This document shows positions 1 to 8,146 of a DNA stretch of 64,000 bases, piece by piece (the stretch's first letter is position 1; the number at the start of each line of letters is the position of its first letter). This DNA comes from Spirosoma spitsbergense DSM 19989 (GTDB lineage Bacteria > Bacteroidota > Bacteroidia > Cytophagales > Spirosomataceae): positions 32,228 to 96,227 of the forward strand of contig NZ_KB893444.1 in NCBI RefSeq assembly GCF_000374085.1. The letters are read 5' to 3'. The notes beneath the pieces are model-generated. The model ran no database searches. It saw nothing but the letters and a program-made list of their open reading frames with translations, and was not told where the DNA came from. Both the position numbers and the translations under genes were made by a program.

Positions 1-411
1 CTTATTGATGGCATCGGCCAGTGCCCCTTTTGGTGCACCACCGGCGTTGGGTCCCATGATATTCCAGAAAAACGTGTGGTTCCAGTGCCCACCGGCATTA
101 TTCCGAATGGCCGCAGATGTTTTGGCATCGACACTTTTAACGATTTCGTCGATGCTCATCTTCGCCATCTTCTCGTTTTCGGGCATGCCCAGTGCCTTGT
201 TCAGGTTCGTCACGTAGCCCTGATGATGCTTGTCGTGGTGAATTTCCATCGTCATTTTGTCGATGGATGGTTCGAGGGCATCATAGGCGTACGGCAGTGG
301 AGCCAGCGTGAAGTTACCATCGGCGGCAAAAGACGAAGAGCCAAAAGAACGGAAGGCTAACAGGGTGGCCGATGTACCAAAAGCTAGTTTCAAAAATTCA
401 GAGCGATTCAT
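1..411 (-). CDS. Exported Fe/Mn superoxide dismutase (3' end outside window)
   Basis: This frame is open from an ATG at 411 to the window edge (137 codons), so the C-terminal third is missing. SOD converts superoxide to peroxide and oxygen. Visible family features are the N-terminal alpha-hairpin start [16 protein letters not shown], the first metal histidine in [13 protein letters not shown], and the [16 protein letters not shown] segment with the second metal histidine followed by GPNAGGAP. The first ~29 residues ([12 protein letters not shown]... ending SSFAAD) look like a signal peptide, so the enzyme probably acts outside the cytoplasm. Fe versus Mn cannot be decided because the distal ligands are cut off. 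Bases 412-553 up to recR hold nothing else I can name. Confidence 0.93.
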   Translation of the reverse strand, partial: MNRSEFLKLAFGTSATLLAFRSFGSSSFAADGNFTLAPLPYAYDALEPSIDKMTMEIHHDKHHQGYVTNLNKALGMPENEKMAKMSIDEIVKSVDAKTSAAIRNNAGGHWNHTFFWNIMGPNAGGAPKGALADAINK

Positions 412-553
412 GTGCGTGTTGGTTTTGGGAAACGAAAAATCATTGACAACCGTATCGTCGGTCTATTACTGAAACGGCCCGTATGGGCTAATGTTCGGTA
501 GGCAACGAAAAGAGATTTTCGCACCAGACGTTTACCCGCCTTAGTTACGAAAT

Positions 554-1165
554 TTATTCGTAGGCAATCCGGCTCAGGATACTTCGCCCAAGGGTTACTT
601 CGTCGGCGTATTCGAGGTCGCCACCAATGGGGACGCCCCGGGCAATGGTAGAAATTTTGAGGTTGAAAGGTCTCAGTCTCTTTTGTAGGTAGAATGCGGT
701 AGTGTCCCCTTCCATAGTAGGGCTGATGGCCAGAATAATCTCCCGCACCTGTTCCCGTTCCGAACCGGCAAGCCGGGTCATGAGCGAGTCAATCTGCAAA
801 TCGCTGGGGCCAACGCCCTCTACCGGCGAGATGATGCCCCCCAGCACATGATAAAGCCCTTTATACTGTGCGGTGTTTTCAATAGCCAGCACATCGCGGG
901 TATCCTCCACCACACAAATCAGCGACTGGTCGCGCTTATGACTGGCGCAGATCGTACATAAATCATGGTCGGACAGGTTGTGACACTTCCGGCAGTATTT
1001 GACGTTAGTCCGCATAGCCGTCAGACTCCGGGCCAGCGTTTCGGTTTGATCTTCGTCGCGTTTGAGGAGGTGCAGCACCAGCCGGAGGGCCGTTTTCTTT
1101 CCGATACCCGGCAGTTTCGAGACTTCATTCACCGCGTCTTCTATGAGTTTGGAGGGGTATTCCAA
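554..1165 (-). CDS. recR: Recombination mediator RecR
   Basis: RecR (203 aa, normal length) works with RecO/RecF to load RecA at gaps. In order it shows the N-terminal helix-hairpin-helix (VSKLPGIGKKTALRLVLHLL, ~residues 15-35), a four-cysteine zinc finger (CRKCHNLSDHDLCTIC, ~58-73), a Toprim domain starting at SLICVVEDTRDVLAIE, and a C-terminal Walker-like part. The start is TTG at 1165: an in-frame TAA lies five codons upstream, there is no ATG, and the family begins at exactly this point. It follows clpS on the same strand with a 108-bp spacer filled by an inverted repeat. Confidence 0.96.
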   Translation of the reverse strand: MEYPSKLIEDAVNEVSKLPGIGKKTALRLVLHLLKRDEDQTETLARSLTAMRTNVKYCRKCHNLSDHDLCTICASHKRDQSLICVVEDTRDVLAIENTAQYKGLYHVLGGIISPVEGVGPSDLQIDSLMTRLAGSEREQVREIILAISPTMEGDTTAFYLQKRLRPFNLKISTIARGVPIGGDLEYADEVTLGRSILSRIAYE

Positions 1166-1178
1166 GGATTCGCCTAAT

Positions 1179-1276
1179 TAAAGAGTGAAAGAGTGGAAGA
1201 AGGAAAGAGTGCCATAACGGAAATCGGCTGACGCATCAACTTTCGCTCTTTCACTCTTTACCACTTTCGCTCTTTA
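1179..1276. repeat. Inverted repeat with low-complexity GAGTGAAA-type arms
   Basis: The left arm (about 1179-1210) is built of GAGTGAAA/GAGTGGAAG-like units. The right arm (about 1240-1276) carries the reverse complement as CTTTCGCTCTTTCACTCTTT. Pairing is imperfect but extends over about 30 bases with a ~30-base loop. The right arm reaches the clpS stop codon. It could act as a terminator or processing hairpin between clpS and recR, but there is no clear T-run. Confidence 0.7.
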
Positions 1277-1564
1277 GTTTAATACTTCTGCATTAATACC
1301 CCGACGGCAGATTTCATTGCGCATGGGCACCAGTTCATCCCAGGAGCCGTTTTTGACGGAACATTTGCCTTTGTAGTGAATCAGCAGCGTACACTGTTCG
1401 GCCTGTTCGGGCGTGTGGGCACAAACGTCGATCAGCGTAGCGATTACATGATCGAAGCTATTGACATCATCGTTGAACACCACCAGGTTATGAACGTCGG
1501 TCTCGACTACTTCATCCAGTACATCAACATCGGTCGACCAGTCGTTTTCTTCAAAAGGTTGCAT
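1274..1564 (-). CDS. clpS: ClpS-family ClpAP/ClpCP adaptor
   Basis: A 96-residue protein with the ClpS core: HNLVVFNDDVNSFDHVIATL (~25-44), then C-A-H-T-P-E-Q-A-E-Q, the IHYKGKCSVKNG segment, and a final helix ending RGINAEVLN. ClpS delivers N-degron substrates to the Clp ATPase. The NDDVNS/Fdh pocket and the YKGKC segment agree with the family. The acidic N-terminal tail (~20 residues) is the flexible extension known to enter the Clp pore. The ATG at 1564 fits the family length. Confidence 0.93.
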   Translation of the reverse strand: MQPFEENDWSTDVDVLDEVVETDVHNLVVFNDDVNSFDHVIATLIDVCAHTPEQAEQCTLLIHYKGKCSVKNGSWDELVPMRNEICRRGINAEVLN

Positions 1565-1676
1565 GGAAAATAAAAGCGTGTTTACTTAGCAAATTTACGG
1601 CAAAATGACCACTAAAAAAAGTCATTATCGCCTTTATAAGAACCCCACTTGCGGCTGAAAAGTTGCCTTATTCTGC

Positions 1677-3140
1677 ATGAACACTACCCTTGCCTTAGTG
1701 ATTTTAGTCGTCTATTTCGGCCTGTTGATTGCTGTTTCCTTTTACACGGCCCGGGGTGCCGATACCACTACTTTTTTTACGGCTAACCGGCAATCTCCCT
1801 GGTGGTTAGTGGCCTTCGGCATGATTGGCACGTCGCTGTCGGGGGTCACGTTTATTTCGGTGCCGGGTGCGGTGGGGAGCATCGGCTTTTCCTACTTTCA
1901 GGTCGTACTGGGCTACATTGTGGGCTACATTGTTATTGGAACCGTACTGATGCCGCTTTATTACCGACTCAACCTGATTTCTATTTACGGCTACCTCGAA
2001 CAGCGCTTTGGTTTCTGGTCGTATAAGACGGGGGCGGGTTTCTTTATTCTGGCCCGAACCGTTGGTTCGGCCGTTCGGCTCTACGTAGCCGTTGGGGTAC
2101 TGCAACTGGCGTTGTTCAACGCCCTGGGTGTTCCATTCGAGGTATCGGTTCTGATTACCATTGCCCTGATTTGGGTGTACACCTTTAAAGGGGGCGTTAA
2201 AACGATCATTGTAACGGATACCCTCCAGACGGTTTTTCTGGTTACGGCCGTGATATTGACCATAATACTGATTTCACAGCAATTGGGACTGTCATTTAGC
2301 GGGCTGGTGCAGACGGTCAAAAACAGCCCGATGTCGCAGGTCTTTTTCTGGGATGCGAATGACCCGAAAAATTTCTTCAAGCAGTTTATTGCCGGAACCT
2401 TTATCGCCATCGTCATGACGGGCCTGGATCAGGATTTGATGCAGAAAAACCTGACCTGCAAAAACATCGGCGAAGCCCAGAAAAATATGTTCTGGTTCAC
2501 TATCACCCTGGTTTTTGTCAACTTCATGTTTCTATCGCTGGGGGTTTTGCTGTACGTTTTTGCCCAGCGCGAAGGCATTACCATTCCTACCCGTACCGAC
2601 GATCTGTATCCCCTACTGGCCCTGAATCACCTCGGTCTGGTGGTGGGCATTACGTTTTTACTGGGTATCACGGCGGCTACCTACGCCAGTTCCGACTCGG
2701 CCCTGACAGCCCTGACCACCTCCTTTTGTGTCGACTTTATGAACGTGGAGAAACGCCCTGAAGCGGAACGGTCACGCATCAAGCAAATCGTTCACATTGG
2801 TTTCTCAGTGCTTTTTTATATCGTCATCATCATTTTCCGACAGTTGAACAGTAAGGAAGTCATTACGGCGGTGTTCGATATTGCGGGCTACACCTACGGG
2901 CCGCTGCTGGGGTTATATGCCTTTGGTATGTCGAACAAACGCCCGGTTATGGATTGGGTAGTGCCCTTTATTTGCCTAGCCTCGCCGGTGTTGACCTACG
3001 TTGTCAATGAAAACTCAGCGGCCTGGTTTGGCGGGTATAAATTTGGTTTTGAGCGGTTACTGCTCAATGGCCTGTTTACGTTTATTGGCCTTTGGGTGGT
3101 ATCGAAACCGGTAAAAGAAGCCGAACCGGCAGGCGTGTAA
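1677..3140 (+). CDS. Sodium:solute symporter (SSS family)
   Basis: A 487-residue polytopic membrane protein with about 13 hydrophobic segments. Recognisable SSS features are the start ALVILVVYFGLLIAVSFYTARG, the TTTFFTANRQSPWWLVAFGMIGTSLSGVTFISVPG block, TGLDQDLMQKNLTCKN in the middle, and AATYASSDSALTALTTSFCVDF near residue 340, which contains the Na+-site serine/threonine cluster. The substrate cannot be read from sequence. The family covers sugars, amino acids, sialic acids and inositol. It is a single gene, convergent with the kinase on its right and sharing a bidirectional terminator. Confidence 0.9.
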   Translation: MNTTLALVILVVYFGLLIAVSFYTARGADTTTFFTANRQSPWWLVAFGMIGTSLSGVTFISVPGAVGSIGFSYFQVVLGYIVGYIVIGTVLMPLYYRLNLISIYGYLEQRFGFWSYKTGAGFFILARTVGSAVRLYVAVGVLQLALFNALGVPFEVSVLITIALIWVYTFKGGVKTIIVTDTLQTVFLVTAVILTIILISQQLGLSFSGLVQTVKNSPMSQVFFWDANDPKNFFKQFIAGTFIAIVMTGLDQDLMQKNLTCKNIGEAQKNMFWFTITLVFVNFMFLSLGVLLYVFAQREGITIPTRTDDLYPLLALNHLGLVVGITFLLGITAATYASSDSALTALTTSFCVDFMNVEKRPEAERSRIKQIVHIGFSVLFYIVIIIFRQLNSKEVITAVFDIAGYTYGPLLGLYAFGMSNKRPVMDWVVPFICLASPVLTYVVNENSAAWFGGYKFGFERLLLNGLFTFIGLWVVSKPVKEAEPAGV

Positions 3141-3234
3141 GCAAGCGGCCGTATTATCGATACTGATTCCCTGTTTTTAACGTGAGTACGGGATTGATTT
3201 TAGTAAATAGCGGGGTAGTTTCAATGGGCAGTAT

Positions 3235-3277
3235 TTTTGTTGTTAATAGTCTGTTTGCCAGACCACTAACAACAAAA
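3235..3277. terminator. Bidirectional terminator between symporter and sensor kinase
   Basis: Arms 3235-3245 (TTTTGTTGTTA) and 3267-3277 (TAACAACAAAA) are perfect complements, with an inner GTCTG/CAGAC stem. T-rich flanks on both strands suit two convergent genes. Confidence 0.75.
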
Positions 3278-3318
3278 TAACGATTAATAATAATACCTGA
3301 CGTTCAACGACAAAGCAC

Positions 3319-5850
3319 TTAAACCGGCAGGTACACGCTGAACGTGCTCCCCTTTCCGGGCTGGCTGGTGGCCGTGATAGCACCCCCGTGGTTAACAACC
3401 ACTTTTTCGCAAATGGCCAGCCCAATTCCGGTGCCGGTGTAGTGCTGCCTGCCGTGCAATCGCTGGAATACCTGAAAGATGCGGTCTACGTATTTGGGGT
3501 CGAACCCAATGCCGTTGTCTGCTATGTCGATACGATAGTAGTTCTCGGCCCAGTGCGTTGGCTTTATGGAAGCAGGCAGTATAAGTGACGAGACTTTTTG
3601 GTGACGAATTTTTACGATCGGCGGGGTATCCGGCCGGCGAAACTTGAGGGCGTTACTCAACAGGTTCAAAAAAAGCTGCCCCAGTTGAGAGGCATCTCCG
3701 TATAGTCTGGGCATTGATTCGACGATCACCTGCGCGTTCGTTTCGATGATAACCAGGTCCAGATCATTCAGTACTGTGTTGATTACGTCCCTGACAAAAA
3801 CCAGTTCGACGGTATCCTTTCGGTTCGCTATCCGGGAGAAGGTAAGCAGGTCTTTGATGAGCACCGACATTCGATTGGCCGCTGATTGTATTCGCTCCAG
3901 CAGATCGACTCCTTCGCCTAACTGTGTTCCATACTGGTCCTGTAGTAAGTTACCAAAGGATTGAATTTTACGCAGGGGCTCCTGCAAATCGTGCGAGGCA
4001 ACAAAGGCAAACTGTTCCAGGTTTTGGTTCGACTGAATAAACAGGCGGTTTGTTTCCGCCAGCTCTTCATTGGCCTGAACCAGTTCTTCGTTGGAAGCAG
4101 CCAGTTCTTCGTTACTTGTCTCCAGTTCGCCCGTGCGTTCCTTCACCTGCTGCTCCAGTTCGGCAGACAGGTCACGATACCGTTCTTCATTGGCTTTGAG
4201 TTCATTTCGATCTATAACCTGCCCGGTCACATCGACTGACATGGCCATGATGGCGTACACCGTACCGGTAGCATCACGCAGGGGCTTAAGGGTAAAATCG
4301 AAATAATATGTACTCAGCGATCCACCCACCTCCAGTGCCACAGCAGCCGCCTTTTGTTCGTAGGGTTGAGCCGACGTGAACACGTTATTCAGAATTTGCA
4401 GGAAGGGTTGCCCATCGAGTTCAGGCAAAATATCGGTTATCTTCCTGCCAAGTAGAAAATCTCCCTTACCCCAATGGGCAATCATGGCGGAATTGACCAC
4501 TTCTACCCGCAGTTCCCGACCAACAAACAGACAGGTTGCCACGGGGGCTTCTTCAATGAGCAGGCGGAATCGGCGTTCACTTTCCCGCAGGTTTTGCTCT
4601 ATTTTTTTTCGCTCCGTAATATTTAGGCTGACAGTTGCCAGCCCAGTCACTTCGCCAGACGTAGCATCCGTAATAGTTACGGCGTTCCATTCAAGCCAGA
4701 AAGGATTCCCGGTACGGGCGTTCACAAAGCGAATTTCCTGCGAGAAATAGCCTTTCTCCGGTAGTTCAGCCAGGAGTTTTTGGGCCAGAGGCCAATCCTC
4801 AGGATACACACAATCCTGAATAGTTTTCCCGGTAAACGTATCCCAGCCCAGCATGGCCAGGGCAGCCGGGTTACCGTATTGCATGGATGCATCGGTTGCC
4901 GCCATGCCAATAAACTCATGGCTGGCCTCCATAATGGCAATCAGCTTCTGTCGTTCTTCTTCCGTTTCCCTTTGCCGGGTTATATCCTGTAGTGTACCGT
5001 TGAACCGGTAGGCTACATTGTCATCATTGAACCACGCCCTCCCTTTGGCCCGCACCCTTCGCTCCTGCCCGGTTTTTAGATGTATTATGGTATAATCGAC
5101 ATCGTACTGACCACCTGATTCATAGGTTAATACCTGGCGAATGGTATCCGTTACGCGCTGCCGATCGTTTTCGGCAATGACACTGATTGCCAATGGCAAG
5201 TCAATTTCGGCCTCGGACGGTAAGCCAAACCACTCTTTTAGCCGATCATTGCCGGTAAACCGGTTTGTGCGGGGGTTAAGATCCCAGGTGCCCAGTTCAG
5301 CGGCTTCAATAGCAAAATGCAGCTGGTCTTTATTTTCGGCGAGCTGTTTCAGATTGACTACTTTTTCGGTGGTTTCCATGCAGGTAGTCAGCACACCTGC
5401 CCGTTTACCCGTTTCGTCGATGACAGGGCTACAGCTGAATGTCCAGTACACGTCCTCTATCTTTCCATTGCGACAGATAGGAATACACTGGTCTTCACTC
5501 CAGGTGGCTCCCTTCCCGGAAAGAACCTGATCAATTAGTGGCTTGATAACCGGCCATGTTTCTGGCCAAACGGCTTCCCCTGGCCGACCCAATGCATGAG
5601 GATGTTTACCATCATTTCCCATGCTGGGTCTGTAGGCATCATTATAAAAACAGGTCAGTTGATCCCCCCAGAAGAGGAACATCGGGAATCTGGAGTTCAG
5701 AATAATACTGAGGGTTGTTCGTAAACTCGGCGACCAGGTGTCCGGCGTACCCAAAGACGTTTGCGCCCAGTCAAACGAACGGGTTAAACGACCCATTTCC
5801 CCTCCACCTTTCAGAAAAGCATACATATCGGTATGTTGGTTTGACTGCAT
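3319..5850 (-). CDS. Multi-PAS sensor histidine kinase
   Basis: A cytoplasmic-looking 843-residue kinase with no evident transmembrane segment. Order: an N-terminal PAS/GAF-like domain (~1-155), a PAS with PAC-like end FNGTLQDITRQRETEEERQ (~160-300), a third PAS ending TVSLNITERKKIEQNL (~300-420), a fourth (~430-555), a glutamate-rich coiled coil of NEELAASNEELVQANEEL type (~560-612), the phospho-acceptor H620 in FVASHDLQEPLRKI, and an ATPase domain with NLLSNALKFRRP (N box), IADNGIGFDP (G1) and GTGIGLAICEKV (G2). This is the bacteriophytochrome-like HisKA/HATPase arrangement. No response regulator is adjacent, so its partner is unknown. The hydrophilic sensor suggests a soluble, redox or small-molecule cue (inference). 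Confidence 0.93.
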   Translation of the reverse strand: MQSNQHTDMYAFLKGGGEMGRLTRSFDWAQTSLGTPDTWSPSLRTTLSIILNSRFPMFLFWGDQLTCFYNDAYRPSMGNDGKHPHALGRPGEAVWPETWPVIKPLIDQVLSGKGATWSEDQCIPICRNGKIEDVYWTFSCSPVIDETGKRAGVLTTCMETTEKVVNLKQLAENKDQLHFAIEAAELGTWDLNPRTNRFTGNDRLKEWFGLPSEAEIDLPLAISVIAENDRQRVTDTIRQVLTYESGGQYDVDYTIIHLKTGQERRVRAKGRAWFNDDNVAYRFNGTLQDITRQRETEEERQKLIAIMEASHEFIGMAATDASMQYGNPAALAMLGWDTFTGKTIQDCVYPEDWPLAQKLLAELPEKGYFSQEIRFVNARTGNPFWLEWNAVTITDATSGEVTGLATVSLNITERKKIEQNLRESERRFRLLIEEAPVATCLFVGRELRVEVVNSAMIAHWGKGDFLLGRKITDILPELDGQPFLQILNNVFTSAQPYEQKAAAVALEVGGSLSTYYFDFTLKPLRDATGTVYAIMAMSVDVTGQVIDRNELKANEERYRDLSAELEQQVKERTGELETSNEELAASNEELVQANEELAETNRLFIQSNQNLEQFAFVASHDLQEPLRKIQSFGNLLQDQYGTQLGEGVDLLERIQSAANRMSVLIKDLLTFSRIANRKDTVELVFVRDVINTVLNDLDLVIIETNAQVIVESMPRLYGDASQLGQLFLNLLSNALKFRRPDTPPIVKIRHQKVSSLILPASIKPTHWAENYYRIDIADNGIGFDPKYVDRIFQVFQRLHGRQHYTGTGIGLAICEKVVVNHGGAITATSQPGKGSTFSVYLPV

Positions 5851-6019
5851 AAGGCAGAAAATAGCGGTTGAGTGTAAACAAACGGGTCATTCTACATCAC
5901 TGTAATGCTGTAATAAGGAGTATAAGATAAATGACCAACAAAAACCAGTAGGGATTTGCCCTAAGGATACGTCATAGAGTTAACCCGGCCACTGTACAAT
6001 ATGTTATAACATAAGAACA

Positions 6020-6087
6020 GGGATCAACCTACATGTAACGAACGGGCCAGTGTACACTGGCCCGTTCGTTACATAGAGGTTGATCCC
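6020..6087. repeat. 68-bp near-perfect palindrome downstream of menB
   Basis: Bases 6020-6087 are symmetric about 6053/6054 (centre TGTACA). The 34-base arms carry two mismatched pairs near 6031-6032 and 6075-6076. It lies between the end of menB and the kinase promoter, so it may terminate menB on the minus strand, but no T-run follows. A separate 12-bp perfect palindrome, ATGTTATAACAT, sits next to it at 6001-6012. Confidence 0.9.
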
Positions 6088-6106
6088 GATAAGTGATGCA
6101 GAGTGA

Positions 6107-6931
6107 TCAGGGAAACTTCGGAAACTTGCTGAAATCTGGCTTTCGTTTCTCCAGGAAGGCATCCTTTCCCTCCTTTGCTTCCTCCGAAAGATAATAGAGC
6201 AGAGTAGCGTCGCCCGCTAGTTGCTGAATACCGGCCTGACCGTCGAGTTCGGCATTGAACGACGCTTTGAGCATCCGCAGGGCAATGGGGCTTTTTTCGA
6301 GTATTTTCCGGCACCACCCAATAGTTACTTCTTCCAGTTGGTCGAGTGGGGCTACTTTGTTGACCAGGCCCATATCCAGGGCTTCCTGCGCGTCGTACTG
6401 GTCGCAGAGAAACCAGATTTCGCGGGCTTTTTTCTGCCCTACTATCCGCGCCAGATACGACGCCCCAAAACCACCATCGAATGAACCCACTTTCGGTCCA
6501 GTCTGCCCAAAACGGGCATTATCGGCGGCAATGGTCAGGTCGCAGACCACATGCAGCACATGCCCGCCCCCAATGGCGTACCCTGCCACCATAGCAATAA
6601 CGGGTTTGGGTATCCGCCGGATTTGCATTTGCAGGTCCAGCACGTTCAGGCGGGGGACACTGTCTTCGCCAATGTAGCCGCCATGCCCCCGCACCGACTG
6701 GTCGCCACCGGAGCAGAAGGCTTCGCCCCCTTCGCCCGTCAGAATAACAACGCCAACGCGCTCATCCTGCCGGGCCAGTTCCATCGCTTCCGACATTTCC
6801 TTCACGGTTTGGGGCGTGAAGGCGTTCCGTTTGTGCGGGCGATTGATGCTTATTTTGGCGATGCCTTCGTAATAACTGAACAGGATTTCCTGATATTCTT
6901 TAATCGGTTCCCAGGGGTAGTTGCTTGTCAT
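6107..6931 (-). CDS. menB: 1,4-dihydroxy-2-naphthoyl-CoA synthase
   Basis: A crotonase-fold enzyme of menaquinone synthesis that closes the second ring of O-succinylbenzoyl-CoA. 274 residues is the usual length. Family marks are [37 protein letters not shown] (oxyanion-hole glycines), [20 protein letters not shown] and [22 protein letters not shown], all typical of MenB rather than generic enoyl-CoA hydratase. menE, the enzyme acting just before it, lies 1.2 kb to the right on the other strand. Confidence 0.96.
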   Translation of the reverse strand: MTSNYPWEPIKEYQEILFSYYEGIAKISINRPHKRNAFTPQTVKEMSEAMELARQDERVGVVILTGEGGEAFCSGGDQSVRGHGGYIGEDSVPRLNVLDLQMQIRRIPKPVIAMVAGYAIGGGHVLHVVCDLTIAADNARFGQTGPKVGSFDGGFGASYLARIVGQKKAREIWFLCDQYDAQEALDMGLVNKVAPLDQLEEVTIGWCRKILEKSPIALRMLKASFNAELDGQAGIQQLAGDATLLYYLSEEAKEGKDAFLEKRKPDFSKFPKFP

Positions 6932-6940
6932 AAATTCTTA

Positions 6941-7029
6941 ATGAGTGAATGATAGAATGAATGAGTGAATGATAGACTGAGTGAATGCTGTTAGAAAAAC
7001 CATTCGCTCAGTCTATCATTCACTCATTG
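6941..7029. repeat. Inverted repeat of GAGTGAATGA units overlapping a gene end
   Basis: Tandem near-repeats of ATGAGTGAATGATAGA occupy 6941-6987. The reverse complement follows at 7001-7029 (CATTCGCTCAGTCTATCATT then CACTCATTG), with a 13-base loop. The right arm overlaps the last codons (SMSE, stop) of the DUF2452-like gene. It may be a transcription terminator or processing site before menB. Confidence 0.85.
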
Positions 7030-7480
7030 AAAATTCAGTTTCGTGATACTGCACATCCCAGGTATGGTCGGCCATCATCCGGACGGTGGCCAGACAGCGT
7101 TCAAACGGGAATTTACGGCCCCATTCGGTCGGGCCAACCATTGAAAGCAGGTCCGTACCATTCTTGCGCGTGTAGAAATGGTAGGTGTGCCCTACCACCG
7201 GCTCAAAGCTCATGTGGGCCGAATAAATTCGCTCCGACACCTCCACCCGGTTGCGGATGGCCGTTGCCTGCTCGGCCAGCAGCTGCATTTGTTTATACAA
7301 CTGGCTCAACTGCATGTCGGTTTGCTCGCGCATGGCTGCAACGGCCCGGCCCGTGATTTTCCCTTTGTCTTCGGGACGAATAACCGCTCCCCCTGCCGTG
7401 TGTGCGTAGGCCAGCAGTCCCGGTGATTCGGCAACTTTGTCCGGCGAAATTGGATTGATAAAAACTTTTGCTTCTTCCAT
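7016..7480 (-). CDS. DUF2452-like (C1orf50-like) conserved protein
   Basis: A 154-residue soluble protein. The segment SPGLLAYAHTAGGAVIRPED near the N-terminus, the central helix with QTDMQLSQLYKQMQLLAEQA, and the C-terminal block GHTYHFYTRKNGTDLLSMVG plus PTEWG match my memory of the DUF2452 family, whose function is unknown. The open frame extends to a GTG at 7522, but the ATG at 7480 is preferred because the conserved region starts there. It lies upstream of menB on the same strand, 85 bp apart, separated by the hairpin at 6941-7029 that encodes its own last residues. A link to menaquinone synthesis is only guilt by position. Confidence 0.7.
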   Translation of the reverse strand: MEEAKVFINPISPDKVAESPGLLAYAHTAGGAVIRPEDKGKITGRAVAAMREQTDMQLSQLYKQMQLLAEQATAIRNRVEVSERIYSAHMSFEPVVGHTYHFYTRKNGTDLLSMVGPTEWGRKFPFERCLATVRMMADHTWDVQYHETEFSMSE

Positions 7481-7587
7481 ACCTGTTTGTTGGGTAACCG
7501 CCCTGTAAACGTCTTTGTTCACTGTCGTCGAATGACAAAAAATAACGCATATTTACACCATAAAACGGCATAACGTCACAAAAGTAA

Positions 7588-8067
7588 ATGAAAACCGGCA
7601 TGGAAACTACCCTCCCGCCCACCGAACATCACGGATCACCCCGGCACACTTTCTTTCGCTCTACCGGTATTGGCCTGGTTACCTTACTTTTAATGCATCT
7701 GGCTTTTGGCTGTTCGGGACAGTCGGGAAGTGATACAACGCTGGTTCCGGTCCAGGGTATTAATTTTACGCTGAATCTGACCGATAAGGCCAACGAAAAC
7801 CTGACCGTTAAGGGCGGATACGTTATAACGAACAATGTTATCATTGCCCAAACCAAAAGCGGCAATTTTGTGGCGGTGTCAGTCAACTGCACCTACGACA
7901 AGACAAGGTTAGTCTTTAAGGCCACTGAAAATCAGTTCTATTGCCCGGCCGACCTCTCCCGATTCGACACGACCGGTAAAGTCATTTCCGGCCCGGCTAC
8001 CCTACCGCTAACTGCCTACAAAATAGAACCGAATGCGGCAGCGGGCACGCTGGTGGTCCATAATTGA
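7588..8067 (+). CDS. Rieske-fold lipoprotein with degenerate iron-sulfur site
   Basis: A 159-residue exported protein. A hydrophobic stretch (GIGLVTLLLMHLAFGC) ends in a lipobox cysteine at residue 42. The rest follows the Rieske pattern, with first box C-T-Y, 15 residues, second box C-P-A-D, then LSRFDTTGKVISGPATLPLTAYKIE, which is the usual S-x-F-D-x-x-G-x-V-x-x-G-P-A tail. A working 2Fe-2S Rieske centre needs C-x-H and C-x-x-H. Both histidines are replaced here (by Tyr and Asp), so the cluster is probably lost or altered. It may be a structural or redox-inactive relative. It is transcribed with menE, 79 bp downstream, and divergently from the DUF2452-like gene. Confidence 0.72.
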   Translation: MKTGMETTLPPTEHHGSPRHTFFRSTGIGLVTLLLMHLAFGCSGQSGSDTTLVPVQGINFTLNLTDKANENLTVKGGYVITNNVIIAQTKSGNFVAVSVNCTYDKTRLVFKATENQFYCPADLSRFDTTGKVISGPATLPLTAYKIEPNAAAGTLVVHN

Positions 8068-8070
8068 TAC

Positions 8071-8132
8071 ATGATGCAGGATACAGGGTATAGGACTCAG
8101 GTTTTATTCATATGCCCTGTATCCTGCATCAT
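8071..8132 (+). repeat. 22-base-arm hairpin between Rieske-like gene and menE
   Basis: Arms 8071-8092 and 8111-8132 are complementary with one mismatch, around an 18-base loop. The left arm and loop are made of near-repeats (GGATACAGGGTATAGGACT). It lies 4 bases after one stop codon and 14 before the next ATG, so it may terminate or attenuate transcription into menE. Confidence 0.85.
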
Positions 8133-8146
8133 ACGTCCTCTTGAAA

